Assembly (NCBI GenBank): GCA_017554325.1
Contig: JAFZIP010000005.1
Location: 62,001-126,000, forward strand
Length of the DNA stretch: 64,000 bases
From: Bacteroidales bacterium
GTDB taxonomy: Bacteria; Bacteroidota; Bacteroidia; Bacteroidales; WCHB1-69
Direction: 5' to 3'
Position numbers and translations under genes: made by a program. Of this stretch, positions 53,415 to 62,536 are shown piece by piece; positions within the stretch are counted from its first letter, which is position 1; each line of letters starts with the position of its first letter. The notes below the pieces were generated by a model that saw only the letters and a list, made by a program, of their open reading frames with translations, was not told where the DNA came from and did no database searches.

Positions 53415-56400
53415 TCATTTCTTGCCACCCATCTTCACGAATTTAGCCCCGCGCCAACGACCGTTTGCATACTCTACGCGCAGGAAATAGCTCCCAGGCT
53501 TCAATGTTGTGACATCCAAAACCGCCGGAACGGAAACTCTCTTTGTCTGCACCCGGTTTCCGATAGCATCATAAATCGTCACTGTATTCATGTCCTCATT
53601 CCCAGTTTCCACCATCAAATAATCACCTGTGGGATTCGGGTAAATCTTCAATTCGGAATCTTCACTGTATTCGGTAACAGAAGTGTTGCCAAGAACAAAT
53701 ACAGTAACGGCACTGCGCGGACTTACGCATAGAAGTGTGTCATCCAGATAGTGTTCTTCCAGATAATAGGTTGTCGTGTCGAAAAGTACTGGCGTGGTGT
53801 AGTAATCACCTACGGCAATTGGCTGCGAAGCGGTGTCGGAATCGTACCAATACACCTCGTTTTGCGCCAGCGCGACTATGGTCGTCTGCATTCCCGGCAA
53901 GATATACTGATCAAAAGCCACGGGCTCAACAACCTGCGGTTGGAGCTCCACATCGTGCCGCACACCCACGCCCGGACGGGTCGTGACCGTGAAAGTGGCC
54001 GTTTGATAACAGGGGGCAGACACTTCCACTGTGTAGGTGCCTGCCATAATAGGTCTGTGATAGGCCCCCAACGGCAGATGCGAGAAAACTTCGGAGTGGT
54101 AACGGTCGTGATTCAGCACTTTAACCAGGGCCTCAACCGGCTCGTGGGTTACCGCATCGGTGACCGTGCCCCAGAATCCATAGCTGCACTCCATTGCGTA
54201 GCTCAACAGCGCATCCTTGTTTTTGTCCCAGTAGGTGGGCAACAACAGTGTATCTGTAATCACCGGTATGTAGCTCATCTCTATGGTCACCTCGCGGCAA
54301 CGCTGGTAATAGGTCATGTAGTCCTGCCGACCGCCGACAAGCGGACTCCAGTCGGCACCTTCGATAACCGAACGCCCCCGATAATCGCCATAGAGATAGG
54401 CGGTATCCTGCGCTTGACACAGCGAGGCATAGTTCTGGCCCGTGTAACGGAACCAATCTGCATCGGCATGGGGCTGCTGCGTAGTCGTCCAAGCATCCCA
54501 CGGGTAGTTCACAATCTCGGCGCCGCAATGGAAGTTAACCGACATCACAAAATGTATCGGCGTGACCCAATCGATGATGGCTTGCGTCTCGGGTTGTATG
54601 TTAGCTTCGCCCTCCAATCCAGGCAGGTAGGGATAGTTGCGGTTTAGTTGCACATCGTTATAGTTATGGTATATAGAATGGACCCCATCTTTCAAGATCA
54701 GGTCGTTGGTTAGATAATAGGTCCCGTCGGGATTCTCAAGCGGGCAGATGTACAGATCAACACTGTCTAGCAGTCTCTGAACGGCAGTGTCGGTGGCCGC
54801 ATTGTGCAAGATATAGTCGGCCAAACGTAGCACCATGTAATAGCACACCGTTTCCCACCCGTGCATCGTGGATGAATAGAGGAAGGCTGGCTTCGTGGTA
54901 GTTTGTCCCAGTGTGTTGCTGATATGGATAGCGAAGATGGAATGGTGCAAATCGGGATGAGGCGTATCTTCCAAAATGGTGTCTATCTCGCAAAGATTTG
55001 GGAAAGAGTCCTGGAAATACTGCAAGAGTTGGGTGTAAACCTCGTATGTCGGATACTTGTTCCATCGCAACATCTCCTCCAATGTGTTGGCCATGTGGCT
55101 GTCGCTGACATCTTTGCATTCGGACGGCAACTCGTATGCCATGGCATCCCTATCCTCCAAAATGGCCGCTGGCGCCACTGCTGAATCGAGATAGACGCAT
55201 ACGGTGTCGGAATGTGCCGACTCTACTCCACCGCAGCTATAGGTTATCGAATAACAATGCGCTCCTTGGGTGGCAGAGCGGTCAACATACACCGAGTCGG
55301 TCACCCCTGAGGCAATCAGCATTCCATCGCGATAAACATTACACGGGTGTCCGCTCGTCCTTCTACCACGTATGGAGAGGTCGTCCAAGCAAAACATATA
55401 CTGGTCGTGCGACACGCAATGCACCGCTACGTATTTGGCCGCTGCAGGCACCAAAAAGGAATATTCGTTCCATTCGGCAATTGTTGTGATAGGATTGCTG
55501 TGCAAGGGAATGAAACTGTTGGCATTCGTGTCCGTTATCGAATATGCCGCCACGAATTTCTCATCAGGGAACCGGTCGGCAAAGCTGCGGGCGAAAAATG
55601 AGAAGGTGAAAGGTTCGGAGAAGTCCAGCTCCGGGCTTACAATCCAGTCGTCGTTTGACATGTTTGAATGGAAAGGGCTACCGAAAAAACGGTGTCCCGA
55701 ATGAGCCGTGACGTTATACTGGTTGCCTATAAGGAGGGTATCGTCCAACACTACAAAAGCCATGGGCGAACCCACGTTGGGAAAACTCAAAACGCCGAAG
55801 GGGGCGGTTGGCACCCCGTCGCCATCGATATAATGCCATCCCAACGTGCCGGGTGAATTGACAGCCCCGTATGGGTGTCCTTCCACATCATCCAAAAGCA
55901 GGATTTCTTCAACATGGTAGGCGCTGCCCCACGAAAGGGTCACTTCGTTTCCGCTAACCGTGGCTTGCGGCGTCTCCGGTGTCTCGCATGAATCCGTGCT
56001 GAATTGTGCTATGATGCCTTCGGGCAGATGTATGTCGTCAATCCATACGCAATCCGACCCCCTGCTTTTCGTCTGGTTCTTTGTGTAGCAGAACTTCAGC
56101 ACGTGGTAACCCGAACTGATTGGGCATTGGAACTCGCTCCATTCCACATATCCCGCCAACGAATCGCGTAGCACCCCATCCAGCCAGAAGAGGAACCCGC
56201 CGCTACCCTCGGCCGAAAAAACCTTGCGGTAATACGAAAGATTCCCGCTTTCCGTCAGATAGACGCCCAGTTCCATCACCGACTGCGTGTTCAGCGTGTA
56301 GTAATTGCCGCTTCGGGCACAATATCTGCCGCTATGCGCCCCTTCGCTGGTGATTTCCCAACGATACTGCGAGCCAGGACGCTCCCATGAAAGGGAGGAA

Positions 56401-56507
56401 AAATCGCCGGACTCCCAGTCCTCCGCAATCGGATGCGAAACCACCTGCGCTGACAACGGCAGGGCCAAAACAGCCATAACACAAACTATGAAACTCTTGA
56501 TTTTCAT
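53415..56507 (-). CDS. T9SS-secreted M14 zinc carboxypeptidase
   Basis: 1030 residues. The order is: signal peptide (1-20); an N-terminal jelly-roll-like domain (about 25-165); a cleaved-adhesin-like domain (about 205-380; SPELDFSEPFTFSFFARSF); the M14 peptidase (about 490-775) with zinc ligands His549 and Glu552 (MHGWE), His660 (NFHCGAE) and catalytic Glu743 (VTIEMSY); a carboxypeptidase-regulatory domain (about 778-860); an Ig-like domain; and a T9SS sorting domain (LKIYPNPTGDYLMV to FVKMGGKK). All catalytic residues are present. The product should be an exported or surface peptidase. Its leader and signal are shared with the AraC gene. Confidence 0.92.
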   Translation of the reverse strand: MKIKSFIVCVMAVLALPLSAQVVSHPIAEDWESGDFSSLSWERPGSQYRWEITSEGAHSGRYCARSGNYYTLNTQSVMELGVYLTESGNLSYYRKVFSAEGSGGFLFWLDGVLRDSLAGYVEWSEFQCPISSGYHVLKFCYTKNQTKSRGSDCVWIDDIHLPEGIIAQFSTDSCETPETPQATVSGNEVTLSWGSAYHVEEILLLDDVEGHPYGAVNSPGTLGWHYIDGDGVPTAPFGVLSFPNVGSPMAFVVLDDTLLIGNQYNVTAHSGHRFFGSPFHSNMSNDDWIVSPELDFSEPFTFSFFARSFADRFPDEKFVAAYSITDTNANSFIPLHSNPITTIAEWNEYSFLVPAAAKYVAVHCVSHDQYMFCLDDLSIRGRRTSGHPCNVYRDGMLIASGVTDSVYVDRSATQGAHCYSITYSCGGVESAHSDTVCVYLDSAVAPAAILEDRDAMAYELPSECKDVSDSHMANTLEEMLRWNKYPTYEVYTQLLQYFQDSFPNLCEIDTILEDTPHPDLHHSIFAIHISNTLGQTTTKPAFLYSSTMHGWETVCYYMVLRLADYILHNAATDTAVQRLLDSVDLYICPLENPDGTYYLTNDLILKDGVHSIYHNYNDVQLNRNYPYLPGLEGEANIQPETQAIIDWVTPIHFVMSVNFHCGAEIVNYPWDAWTTTQQPHADADWFRYTGQNYASLCQAQDTAYLYGDYRGRSVIEGADWSPLVGGRQDYMTYYQRCREVTIEMSYIPVITDTLLLPTYWDKNKDALLSYAMECSYGFWGTVTDAVTHEPVEALVKVLNHDRYHSEVFSHLPLGAYHRPIMAGTYTVEVSAPCYQTATFTVTTRPGVGVRHDVELQPQVVEPVAFDQYILPGMQTTIVALAQNEVYWYDSDTASQPIAVGDYYTTPVLFDTTTYYLEEHYLDDTLLCVSPRSAVTVFVLGNTSVTEYSEDSELKIYPNPTGDYLMVETGNEDMNTVTIYDAIGNRVQTKRVSVPAVLDVTTLKPGSYFLRVEYANGRWRGAKFVKMGGKK

Positions 56508-56570
56508 ATACCTGTTGGTCTCTTAGTTGACAAATTCAAAAAACAGAGGCAAATGTACATAAATATATTT
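56374..56570 (-). repeat. Segmental duplication, promoter and signal peptide (copy 2)
   Basis: Copy within the M14 peptidase gene and leader; partner at 52546-52735. Confidence 0.85.
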
Positions 56571-56617
56571 TCACGCGCAAAAAATATCTTCAAAAAAAAC
56601 GGGAAAACATTTTTTAC

Positions 56618-56625
56618 TATCTTTG
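56618..56625 (+). promoter_or_regulatory. -7 promoter box before the acyl carrier remnant
   Basis: TATCTTTG inside a stretch (TTTTTTACTATC, then TTTGCGACTTG) that recurs at 58374-58396 before gatE. It may now drive the FISUMP gene. Confidence 0.5.
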
Positions 56626-56637
56626 CGACTTGATGAG

Positions 56638-56720
56638 ATGACACCTGCTGGTATCGATGACGATGCCCTATGTTCAGTGAAGAGGGACTGGAGTTGGATT
56701 CCACCGATGTGCACGACTGA
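56638..56720 (+). pseudogene. Acyl carrier protein remnant
   Basis: Frame 1 reads MTPAGIDDDA, matching MTPADIDENA of the acyl carrier protein at 36759. After a shift near 56668 the next frame reads MFSEEGLELDSTDVHD then stop, matching LFGEGLGLDSIDALE with the carrier-site Ser. The N- and C-terminal helices are gone. It has a promoter box upstream. Confidence 0.7.
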
Positions 56721-56804
56721 GGCGCATACATACAAAGACAGAATCTGCCGGGCTGATTTTTAAGTTTAAGTGAAAGATAAATTCAAACTGATCAAAACAA
56801 CAAT

Positions 56805-58226
56805 ATGAAAAAAATTGCTTTTTTAATGATGTTGACCCTTTTCGTAGCACTTCCCTCTAAGCCCCAATCAGTGAAATGTTCCTTTTCAGGGCAGGACCAC
56901 GGCGGACATTATCTGCGTCTTGATGGCGTGACTGTCACAAACATCACGCAAGGATGGCAGGTTGCTCTATCTTATCCCGACACAGTGCTTGAATTTCGTG
57001 GCGTAACAGGCATAGAAGATTATTGCGACTATGACGGATTAACACTCTTCCAGAATGTTCCGAATCCCTTTTCGGGGGTGACTGATGTCATGATTCAGGT
57101 GGCAGCACTAGGAGAAACACAAATCGAAGTCTTTGATTTGAACGGACATCTGGTCGCGAATTGCACACAATTCCTTCTCCCTGGGAGGCATCGCTTTGTT
57201 GTGGAGCTTTCGTCGCCACAAACCTACATACTGACAGTCCGAAGTTCCGGGCACAAGCAGTCTATAAAGATGATAAATAGGGGTACACATCAAGTAAACA
57301 ATATAGTTTATGCCGGAAAGTCTTCGGCGGAAATGCCTGTGTTGAAACTTGAGACCGATAACCCATTCTCTCTCCTCGACAGTGTCAGTATCGTAGGGTC
57401 CGCCACAATTAACGGCGTGCCGATGGAGAGCGACCCTATTTCGGGAGTATTCATCTTCCTGCCATTCAACCATCAGGTCTTCATGGAATCCCACACGGCT
57501 CAGTTCACGCTGTTTTTCCATGATATTATGGATAACGATACGGTTTCTTATGGACATCCGTGCATAGGCTTGCCTTCATTGGTGGATGTAGATGGGAATG
57601 TTTATAACACCGTGCAAATCGGCACCCAATGTTGGATGAAAGAGAATCTGCGTACGACACACTACGCTGACGGAACGTTGATACCATTAGTAGAGTCAAC
57701 TAGTCCTGTTAGTGAAACAATGCCTTATCGCTACTGTCCGAACGGGGATGCGTCCAATGTATTGACCATGGGATTCCTTTATAACTGGAATTCAGTGATG
57801 CACAATTCACCATCAAGCCCATTAGTTCCGAGCGGGGTGCAAGGGATATGTCCAGACGGGTGGCATGTGCCGAGCCACGGGGAATGGTCACAGCTGATTA
57901 ATTACGTGGGTGGTCAGAGCGAATTGACGTGCGGGGACGTCTATCAGATTCCGAAGTCGTTGGCAAGTGATGTGTATTATACGTGCATGTCCCATTGGTG
58001 CGACCAAGTGGTTCTGAATGCCACAGGTTTTTCCGCAATACCAGCGGGTTATATCAAGGATATTGGCTTTGAATTTTTCGGTGAGACGGCTGCCTTTTGG
58101 AGTTGTACGGAGAGCGACACACACCATGCGTTTAATTTCGACCTCTATTGTGGAAACATGATTGTCAATCAATACTCTGACAATTATAAATTGGGCGGAT
58201 GGTCGGTACGGTGTCTGAAAGACTAG
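56805..58226 (+). CDS. Exported FISUMP-domain protein with an internal sorting-like domain
   Basis: 473 residues: signal peptide (MKKIAFLMMLTLFVALPSKPQ), then at about 85-165 a segment like a T9SS sorting domain (LFQNVPNPFSGVTDVMIQVA, IEVFDLNGHLVA). A C-terminal domain of about 200 residues follows (TVQIGTQCWMKENLRTTHYADG, NWNSVMHN, CPDGWHVPSHGEWSQLI, GGWSVRCLKD). The last is the Fibrobacter succinogenes major paralogous (FISUMP) domain. A sorting domain in the middle is unexpected, because these are normally at the C-terminus. The protein may be a fusion of a short T9SS cargo with a FISUMP module. Function unknown. Confidence 0.8.
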   Translation: MKKIAFLMMLTLFVALPSKPQSVKCSFSGQDHGGHYLRLDGVTVTNITQGWQVALSYPDTVLEFRGVTGIEDYCDYDGLTLFQNVPNPFSGVTDVMIQVAALGETQIEVFDLNGHLVANCTQFLLPGRHRFVVELSSPQTYILTVRSSGHKQSIKMINRGTHQVNNIVYAGKSSAEMPVLKLETDNPFSLLDSVSIVGSATINGVPMESDPISGVFIFLPFNHQVFMESHTAQFTLFFHDIMDNDTVSYGHPCIGLPSLVDVDGNVYNTVQIGTQCWMKENLRTTHYADGTLIPLVESTSPVSETMPYRYCPNGDASNVLTMGFLYNWNSVMHNSPSSPLVPSGVQGICPDGWHVPSHGEWSQLINYVGGQSELTCGDVYQIPKSLASDVYYTCMSHWCDQVVLNATGFSAIPAGYIKDIGFEFFGETAAFWSCTESDTHHAFNFDLYCGNMIVNQYSDNYKLGGWSVRCLKD

Positions 58227-58609
58227 CCAGGATGTCTCCTCACGGGCAAGTCCGAATCACCTGTCGGATATTTTTCCATATACGTAGGATCCTGATGTTG
58301 CAATAACACATTTTATACACTTAAGGAAAAAACATTTTTTCTGTTGAACTTTTTTTTTTAATTTCCAAAATAGTTTTTTACTATCTTTGCGACTTGTTTT
58401 TGCTATCCCAATCTTTGGGGCAAGGCAAGAAAGATTGTTCCTTGAGCAGTCTCGAAGAGACAACACGCACGCAGTGCAAATAACCCCTCACAAGCGACGC
58501 AGTCGCGCAGTGTGGGGGCTACCACACAAGGCAACAGCCGCAGTGTGGGAGCTGCCACACAAGGCGCAAGCCGCAGTGTGAAGATAGTAAATAGTAAACT
58601 CTAAACAAT
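58227..58609 (+). other. Intergenic region upstream of gatE
   Basis: 383 bases without a gene. It holds a TATCTTTG -7 box (58382-58389), a 23-base stretch shared with 56612-56634, and the repeat copy at 58438-58522. Shorter repeats of CCGCAGTGTGGGAG type follow up to about 58580. Confidence 0.6.
58438..58580 (+). repeat. About 80-bp intergenic repeat, copy 2, with short tandem tail
   Basis: 58438-58522 matches 4828-4905. After it, GCCGCAGTGTG-type units separated by CACACAAGGC recur twice. The whole stretch lies in the leader of gatE. Confidence 0.7.
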
Positions 58610-60559
58610 ATGCAAACTATCAATCCTCAGGAAAATTACGAAAAAAGCCGCAAGGCTATCGGCTATGTTGACCGCAAGCATGCCACCCAGGCCGATTATG
58701 ACCGCATCGGCTTCATGTCGGGCTTGGAGGTCCACCAGCAACTGGCCACCAAAGAAAAACTCTTCTGCCGCTGTCCTGCCGGCATCTTCCAGAAACCCGA
58801 CCAATACGACGCCGAACTGCTGCGCCACATGCGCCCTACTCTCTCCGAGATGGGCGAATATGACGGAACGGCCCTCATGGAGTTCAAGACCCGCAAGAAC
58901 ATTGTCTATCGCATCGCGCACCGCACCGCCTGTACATACGAGGTGGACGACACCCCGCCGTTCCCCATCAACCCCGAGGCGCTGCAGTACGCTCTTGAAA
59001 TAGCCCTCGCCTCCAAGTTGAAAATCGTGGGCGAGGTGCACATCACCCGCAAACAGTACCTCGACGGTTCCATCCCGACGGGTTTCCAGCGTACCGCCAT
59101 TTTGGGTATCGACGGTGAAATCCAACTGAAGAACAAGAAGGTGCGCCTCATCCAGCTCAGCGTGGAGGAAGACGCCTGCCGCGAGGTTTCCGACATCGGC
59201 CACACGCGTGTCTATCGCACCGACCGTCTGGGCATGCCGCTCATCGAGACAGTGACTTATCCCGAGATGGTGAACCCCGATGAGGTGGAAGAGGCCTGTA
59301 ACTACATCCGCTTCCTGAACCGTAGCACGGGTCGCGTGCGCACGGGCATCGGCGCGGGCCGCGAGGATGTGAACGTGAGCTGCACCGGCGGCACCCGTAT
59401 CGAGGTGAAGGGCGTGGCCCACACCAAATGGATTCCGGAGGTCACCCACGTGGAGTGCTTCCGACAATGGGCGTTGCTTGCCATCCGCGAGCAGCTGAAA
59501 GCCCGCATCAGCAAAGAAAATTGGAAAATGAACTATACGGAACTCAACCCCAAGGAGTTCCATTTCTACTTCGATCCCATCACCGACGCTATCAAGAACG
59601 GTGCGAAGGTCTATGCCGTCAACCTGCCGCAATTCGCAGGTTTGCTGTCGCACTTCACCCAGCCTGGCCACCCGTTCTACAGCGAATTTGCTGATAGATT
59701 GAAGGTTATCGCCTGCCTCGAACGTCCGAACATGGCCACGAGCGAGGATTTGGAGGATGTGGTGAGCCGCAGCGTCTTTGAGAAAGCCGCCAAGGTGCTC
59801 AACGCCGGCGACAACGACGCACAGATCATCTTCTGGGCTCCGGAGGACGATGTGAAGACCGCCTTGGAAGTGATTGAGGAGCGCGCGTTGATGGCCTTCG
59901 ACGGCGTGCCGCAAGAGACCCGCAAGGCCCTGCCCGATGGAACCACCATCTTTGAGCGCGTGCTGCCCGGCGCCGACCGTATGTATCCCGACACCGATTC
60001 AGCCCCAATCCCGTTGACCAACGACTACATCGAGGAACTTCGCAAGAACATCCCCGACGCCGTCTCCGACCGCTATGCACAAATGGTGGAATGGGGTGTG
60101 CCGCAAGATTGCTTCAAATACATCTTCACGCACAACTTCTTCCCGCTTATCAAGAAGATAACGGACGAACTCGGCTATTGCCCCAAATACGCAGGCACTT
60201 TCTTCGGCCAGCGACTCAAACATCTGCACGGCCAGTATGGCCTGATACCGTTCTGCACCTGCAGAATCTTCGATCTATTCGATTTCCTGAAAAAAGAGGG
60301 TCTCGACAAAGCCATCGCCTACGACCTGCTCAAGCTGATGTTCGAGCATCCGAAGGCTGATTTTGAAGAGTTGTTGAAATTCACAGGCTATAGGAAGATG
60401 ACCAAAGCGGAAATTGAAGAAGGAATGGGCATTATGGCAGAGGTTTTCAAACCGCAACGCAAACGTACTAATGACGAGGACAAACGCAATTATCTCCTCG
60501 GCTGCGCTCGCCAACATGCCGCTGGCAATGCCGCATTCACCGAAATAGCAACCAAGTAA
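58610..60559 (+). CDS. gatE: Archaeal-type glutamyl-tRNA(Gln) amidotransferase subunit E
   Basis: 649 residues. GatE is the kinase/transamidase partner of GatD and binds Glu-tRNA(Gln). Seen here are GLEVHQQLATKEKLFCRCP (35-53), KQYLDGSIPTGFQRTAIL (147-164), RIEVKGVAHTKWIPEV, and GVPQETRKALPDGTTIFERV followed by LPGADRMYPDTDSAP. The GVP-ET-ALPDG-T block belongs to the AspRS-like insertion found in GatE and not in bacterial GatB, and the protein is longer than GatB (about 475). A YqeY-like tail ends it. gatD follows after 40 bases. The presence in a Bacteroidota genome is unexpected. Confidence 0.92.
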   Translation: MQTINPQENYEKSRKAIGYVDRKHATQADYDRIGFMSGLEVHQQLATKEKLFCRCPAGIFQKPDQYDAELLRHMRPTLSEMGEYDGTALMEFKTRKNIVYRIAHRTACTYEVDDTPPFPINPEALQYALEIALASKLKIVGEVHITRKQYLDGSIPTGFQRTAILGIDGEIQLKNKKVRLIQLSVEEDACREVSDIGHTRVYRTDRLGMPLIETVTYPEMVNPDEVEEACNYIRFLNRSTGRVRTGIGAGREDVNVSCTGGTRIEVKGVAHTKWIPEVTHVECFRQWALLAIREQLKARISKENWKMNYTELNPKEFHFYFDPITDAIKNGAKVYAVNLPQFAGLLSHFTQPGHPFYSEFADRLKVIACLERPNMATSEDLEDVVSRSVFEKAAKVLNAGDNDAQIIFWAPEDDVKTALEVIEERALMAFDGVPQETRKALPDGTTIFERVLPGADRMYPDTDSAPIPLTNDYIEELRKNIPDAVSDRYAQMVEWGVPQDCFKYIFTHNFFPLIKKITDELGYCPKYAGTFFGQRLKHLHGQYGLIPFCTCRIFDLFDFLKKEGLDKAIAYDLLKLMFEHPKADFEELLKFTGYRKMTKAEIEEGMGIMAEVFKPQRKRTNDEDKRNYLLGCARQHAAGNAAFTEIATK

Positions 60560-60562
60560 TTT

Positions 60563-60597
60563 ACTGATCACTATTCACTGATCACTAATCACTGAAA
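60563..60597. repeat. Low-complexity TCACTGATCACTA intergenic repeat
   Basis: Degenerate copies of CACTGATCA/CACTAATCA fill the gap between gatE and gatD. Confidence 0.6.
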
Positions 60598-60599
60598 TT

Positions 60600-62081
60600 A
60601 TGGAAAATAACGACAAAGTAACATTCCAAGGATATAAAGGACGGGCATTGGAGATGCTCAAAAAATATGATGTCCATGTGTGGGACAAGGCCGAAGTGGA
60701 GACCACCCGCGGACACTTCTCGGGCAAGATTCTGCCCCGCGCCGAGAACACCGATGACATCCACATCGTGATGAAAGTGGCCACCGGCTACAACATCGGT
60801 ATCGACATCGAAACAATTACGGACATGAAGGGCGAGCGCGATCCGCAGCCCGTGTTCAAGATTCCGGAGAAGGAGTTCCCCTACACCCCGGGATTGCCCC
60901 ATGTGAAATTGTTAGGCACCGGCGGCACCATTGCCTCGCGTTTGGACTACCGTACCGGCGCAGTGATTCCCGCCTTCTCGCCCGGCGAGTTGTATGGCGC
61001 CGTGCCCGAGCTGGCCGACATCTGCAACCTGCAGACCGAGAAGGTCTTCGCCGTCTTCTCCGAGAACATGTCGCCGGTAGAATACAAGGCGTTGGCCAAC
61101 AAAATCGGTGACGAGATCAAGGCCGGCATTGAGGGCATCGTGATTGGCCACGGCACCGACACGCTGGCGCACACCGCCACCGCGTTGACCTACATGTGCC
61201 AGAACCTCCCGATGCCTGTGGTCTTAGTTGGTTCCCAGCGTTCTTCCGACCGTCCGAGTTCCGATGCGGCGTTGAACCTCATGCACGCCATGACCGCTGC
61301 TGGTCACGGCGACATTGCCGAGGTAATGGTTTGCATGTTCGGACCCACCAGCGATGACTATGGTTTCCTGCACCGGGGCACGCGCGTGCGCAAGATGCAC
61401 AGCTCATACCGCTCCACCTTCCGCACCATCGGCGACACGCCGCTGGCCACGGTAAACCGCAGAGACGGCGTACAGCCCATCAAGGAGGTTTATAACCACC
61501 GCAGAAGAGGCGAGCAGCACCGCCAGGTGGAGGTTATTACGAACTACGAGGACTACAAGCGCAGCATCGCCAAGAACGACCCCAATGTCACCCAAATCGT
61601 GCCCACCTTTGACGACCGTGTGGCCATCCTGTACTACTATCCGGGCATGAAACCCGATGTATTGGATGCGTTGATTGACAACGGTTACAAGGGCATTGTG
61701 TGGGACGGCACCGGCTTGGGCCACGTGAACAAAGGCATGTTCGACGCCATCCAGAGAGCTACAGACGCGGGCGTGCACCAGTACATGAGTGTGCAGACCA
61801 TCTGGGGTTACACCCACATGTTCGTGTATGACACCGGTCGCGACATGATGGCGCGCGGCATCATCCCCGCCGACAACATGCTGGCGGAGAGCTCCTACAT
61901 CAAGCTCGGCTGGGCGTTGGGATTGACCAAGGACAGCGGTCAAAAGCGCGAGGACGTGCGCAAACTGATGCTCACCCCCATCAACGACGAAATCACCAAG
62001 CGCGAGCCCTACGACGGCTATCTCGTCTATCAAGGCGGCGTGCCGGAGGTGGAGGAGTTCGTGAAGAAGGTGAGGAAATAG
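60600..62081 (+). CDS. gatD: Archaeal-type glutamyl-tRNA(Gln) amidotransferase subunit D
   Basis: 493 residues. An N-terminal domain of about 95 residues (YKGRALEMLKKYDVHVWDKAEVETTRGHFSGKILPR), absent from asparaginases, precedes an asparaginase-like domain. The catalytic Thr110 (GTGGTIAS), Thr186-Asp187 (GHGTDTLAHTA) and Lys265 are present. Their spacing (76 residues between the threonines) matches the T101/T177/D178/K254 set I recall for Methanothermobacter GatD. The enzyme releases ammonia from glutamine or asparagine for GatE. The adjacent gatE rules out a plain asparaginase. A strong terminator follows. Confidence 0.93.
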   Translation: MENNDKVTFQGYKGRALEMLKKYDVHVWDKAEVETTRGHFSGKILPRAENTDDIHIVMKVATGYNIGIDIETITDMKGERDPQPVFKIPEKEFPYTPGLPHVKLLGTGGTIASRLDYRTGAVIPAFSPGELYGAVPELADICNLQTEKVFAVFSENMSPVEYKALANKIGDEIKAGIEGIVIGHGTDTLAHTATALTYMCQNLPMPVVLVGSQRSSDRPSSDAALNLMHAMTAAGHGDIAEVMVCMFGPTSDDYGFLHRGTRVRKMHSSYRSTFRTIGDTPLATVNRRDGVQPIKEVYNHRRRGEQHRQVEVITNYEDYKRSIAKNDPNVTQIVPTFDDRVAILYYYPGMKPDVLDALIDNGYKGIVWDGTGLGHVNKGMFDAIQRATDAGVHQYMSVQTIWGYTHMFVYDTGRDMMARGIIPADNMLAESSYIKLGWALGLTKDSGQKREDVRKLMLTPINDEITKREPYDGYLVYQGGVPEVEEFVKKVRK

Positions 62082-62514
62082 GCTTGAGACTTAAGACTAG
62101 AGACCATAGAGCCGCGGCGTGCCGCGGCTCTATTTTTTTATGTGTATCAAATATCACGTCACTGACTATTTGCGTAGCAATCCTGACATCTGATTCTTTT
62201 TCCTCGTATGTCTGAATGATGTAACCACAATTGTAGCATTGGATGTTTTTTCTGAGATATTTACCCAAAAAGAGTTGGAACTTAGGGTTCTCCTTGTTAG
62301 CTTGAAAAAAGGCATTTTGCCGCAAAGCTTTGTCGAGATTGTCTGGTTTAGCGGAAAAATACTTTACACATATTAATTCCTGATTTGGTTTCATGAACAT
62401 TTCGAAGAACTTTACCACATCAAGCCAATAATAACGCCTCCACTTGAGGCTCTTTTTCAAACCATAATAGAGGTTGAACCCGTCAACATAGACGATAACT
62501 TTTTGCTTATTCAT
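61993..62514 (-). pseudogene. Truncated NYN-domain protein gene
   Basis: The 173-residue frame starts with an NYN (PIN-like nuclease) domain: YVDGFNLYYGLKK with the first catalytic Asp, and EKESDVRIATQIVSDVIFD with a second acidic cluster. After DTHKK (about residue 125) the frame runs through the gatD terminator and antisense to the gatD end. That part (RHAAALWSL, PSSRTPPPPARR) is not a protein domain. The last catalytic Asp region of NYN proteins is missing. The gene was probably cut by a recombination that joined it to gatD. The promoter and leader upstream are intact. Confidence 0.7.
62107..62139 (+). terminator. Terminator of the gatED operon
   Basis: Stem TAGAGCCGCGGC/GCCGCGGCTCTA (62107-62118, 62121-62132) with a tiny loop, followed by seven T residues. 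Confidence 0.9.
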
Positions 62515-62536
62515 GTTTTCATTGTTTAAAAAATAA

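Noticed and set aside
58500..58580. Short CRISPR-like array
   Set aside because: Only two or three imperfect units, no spacers of even length and no cas genes; it is an intergenic repeat.
60600..62081. Plain L-asparaginase instead of GatD
   Set aside because: The extra N-terminal domain and the adjacent gatE favour GatD.
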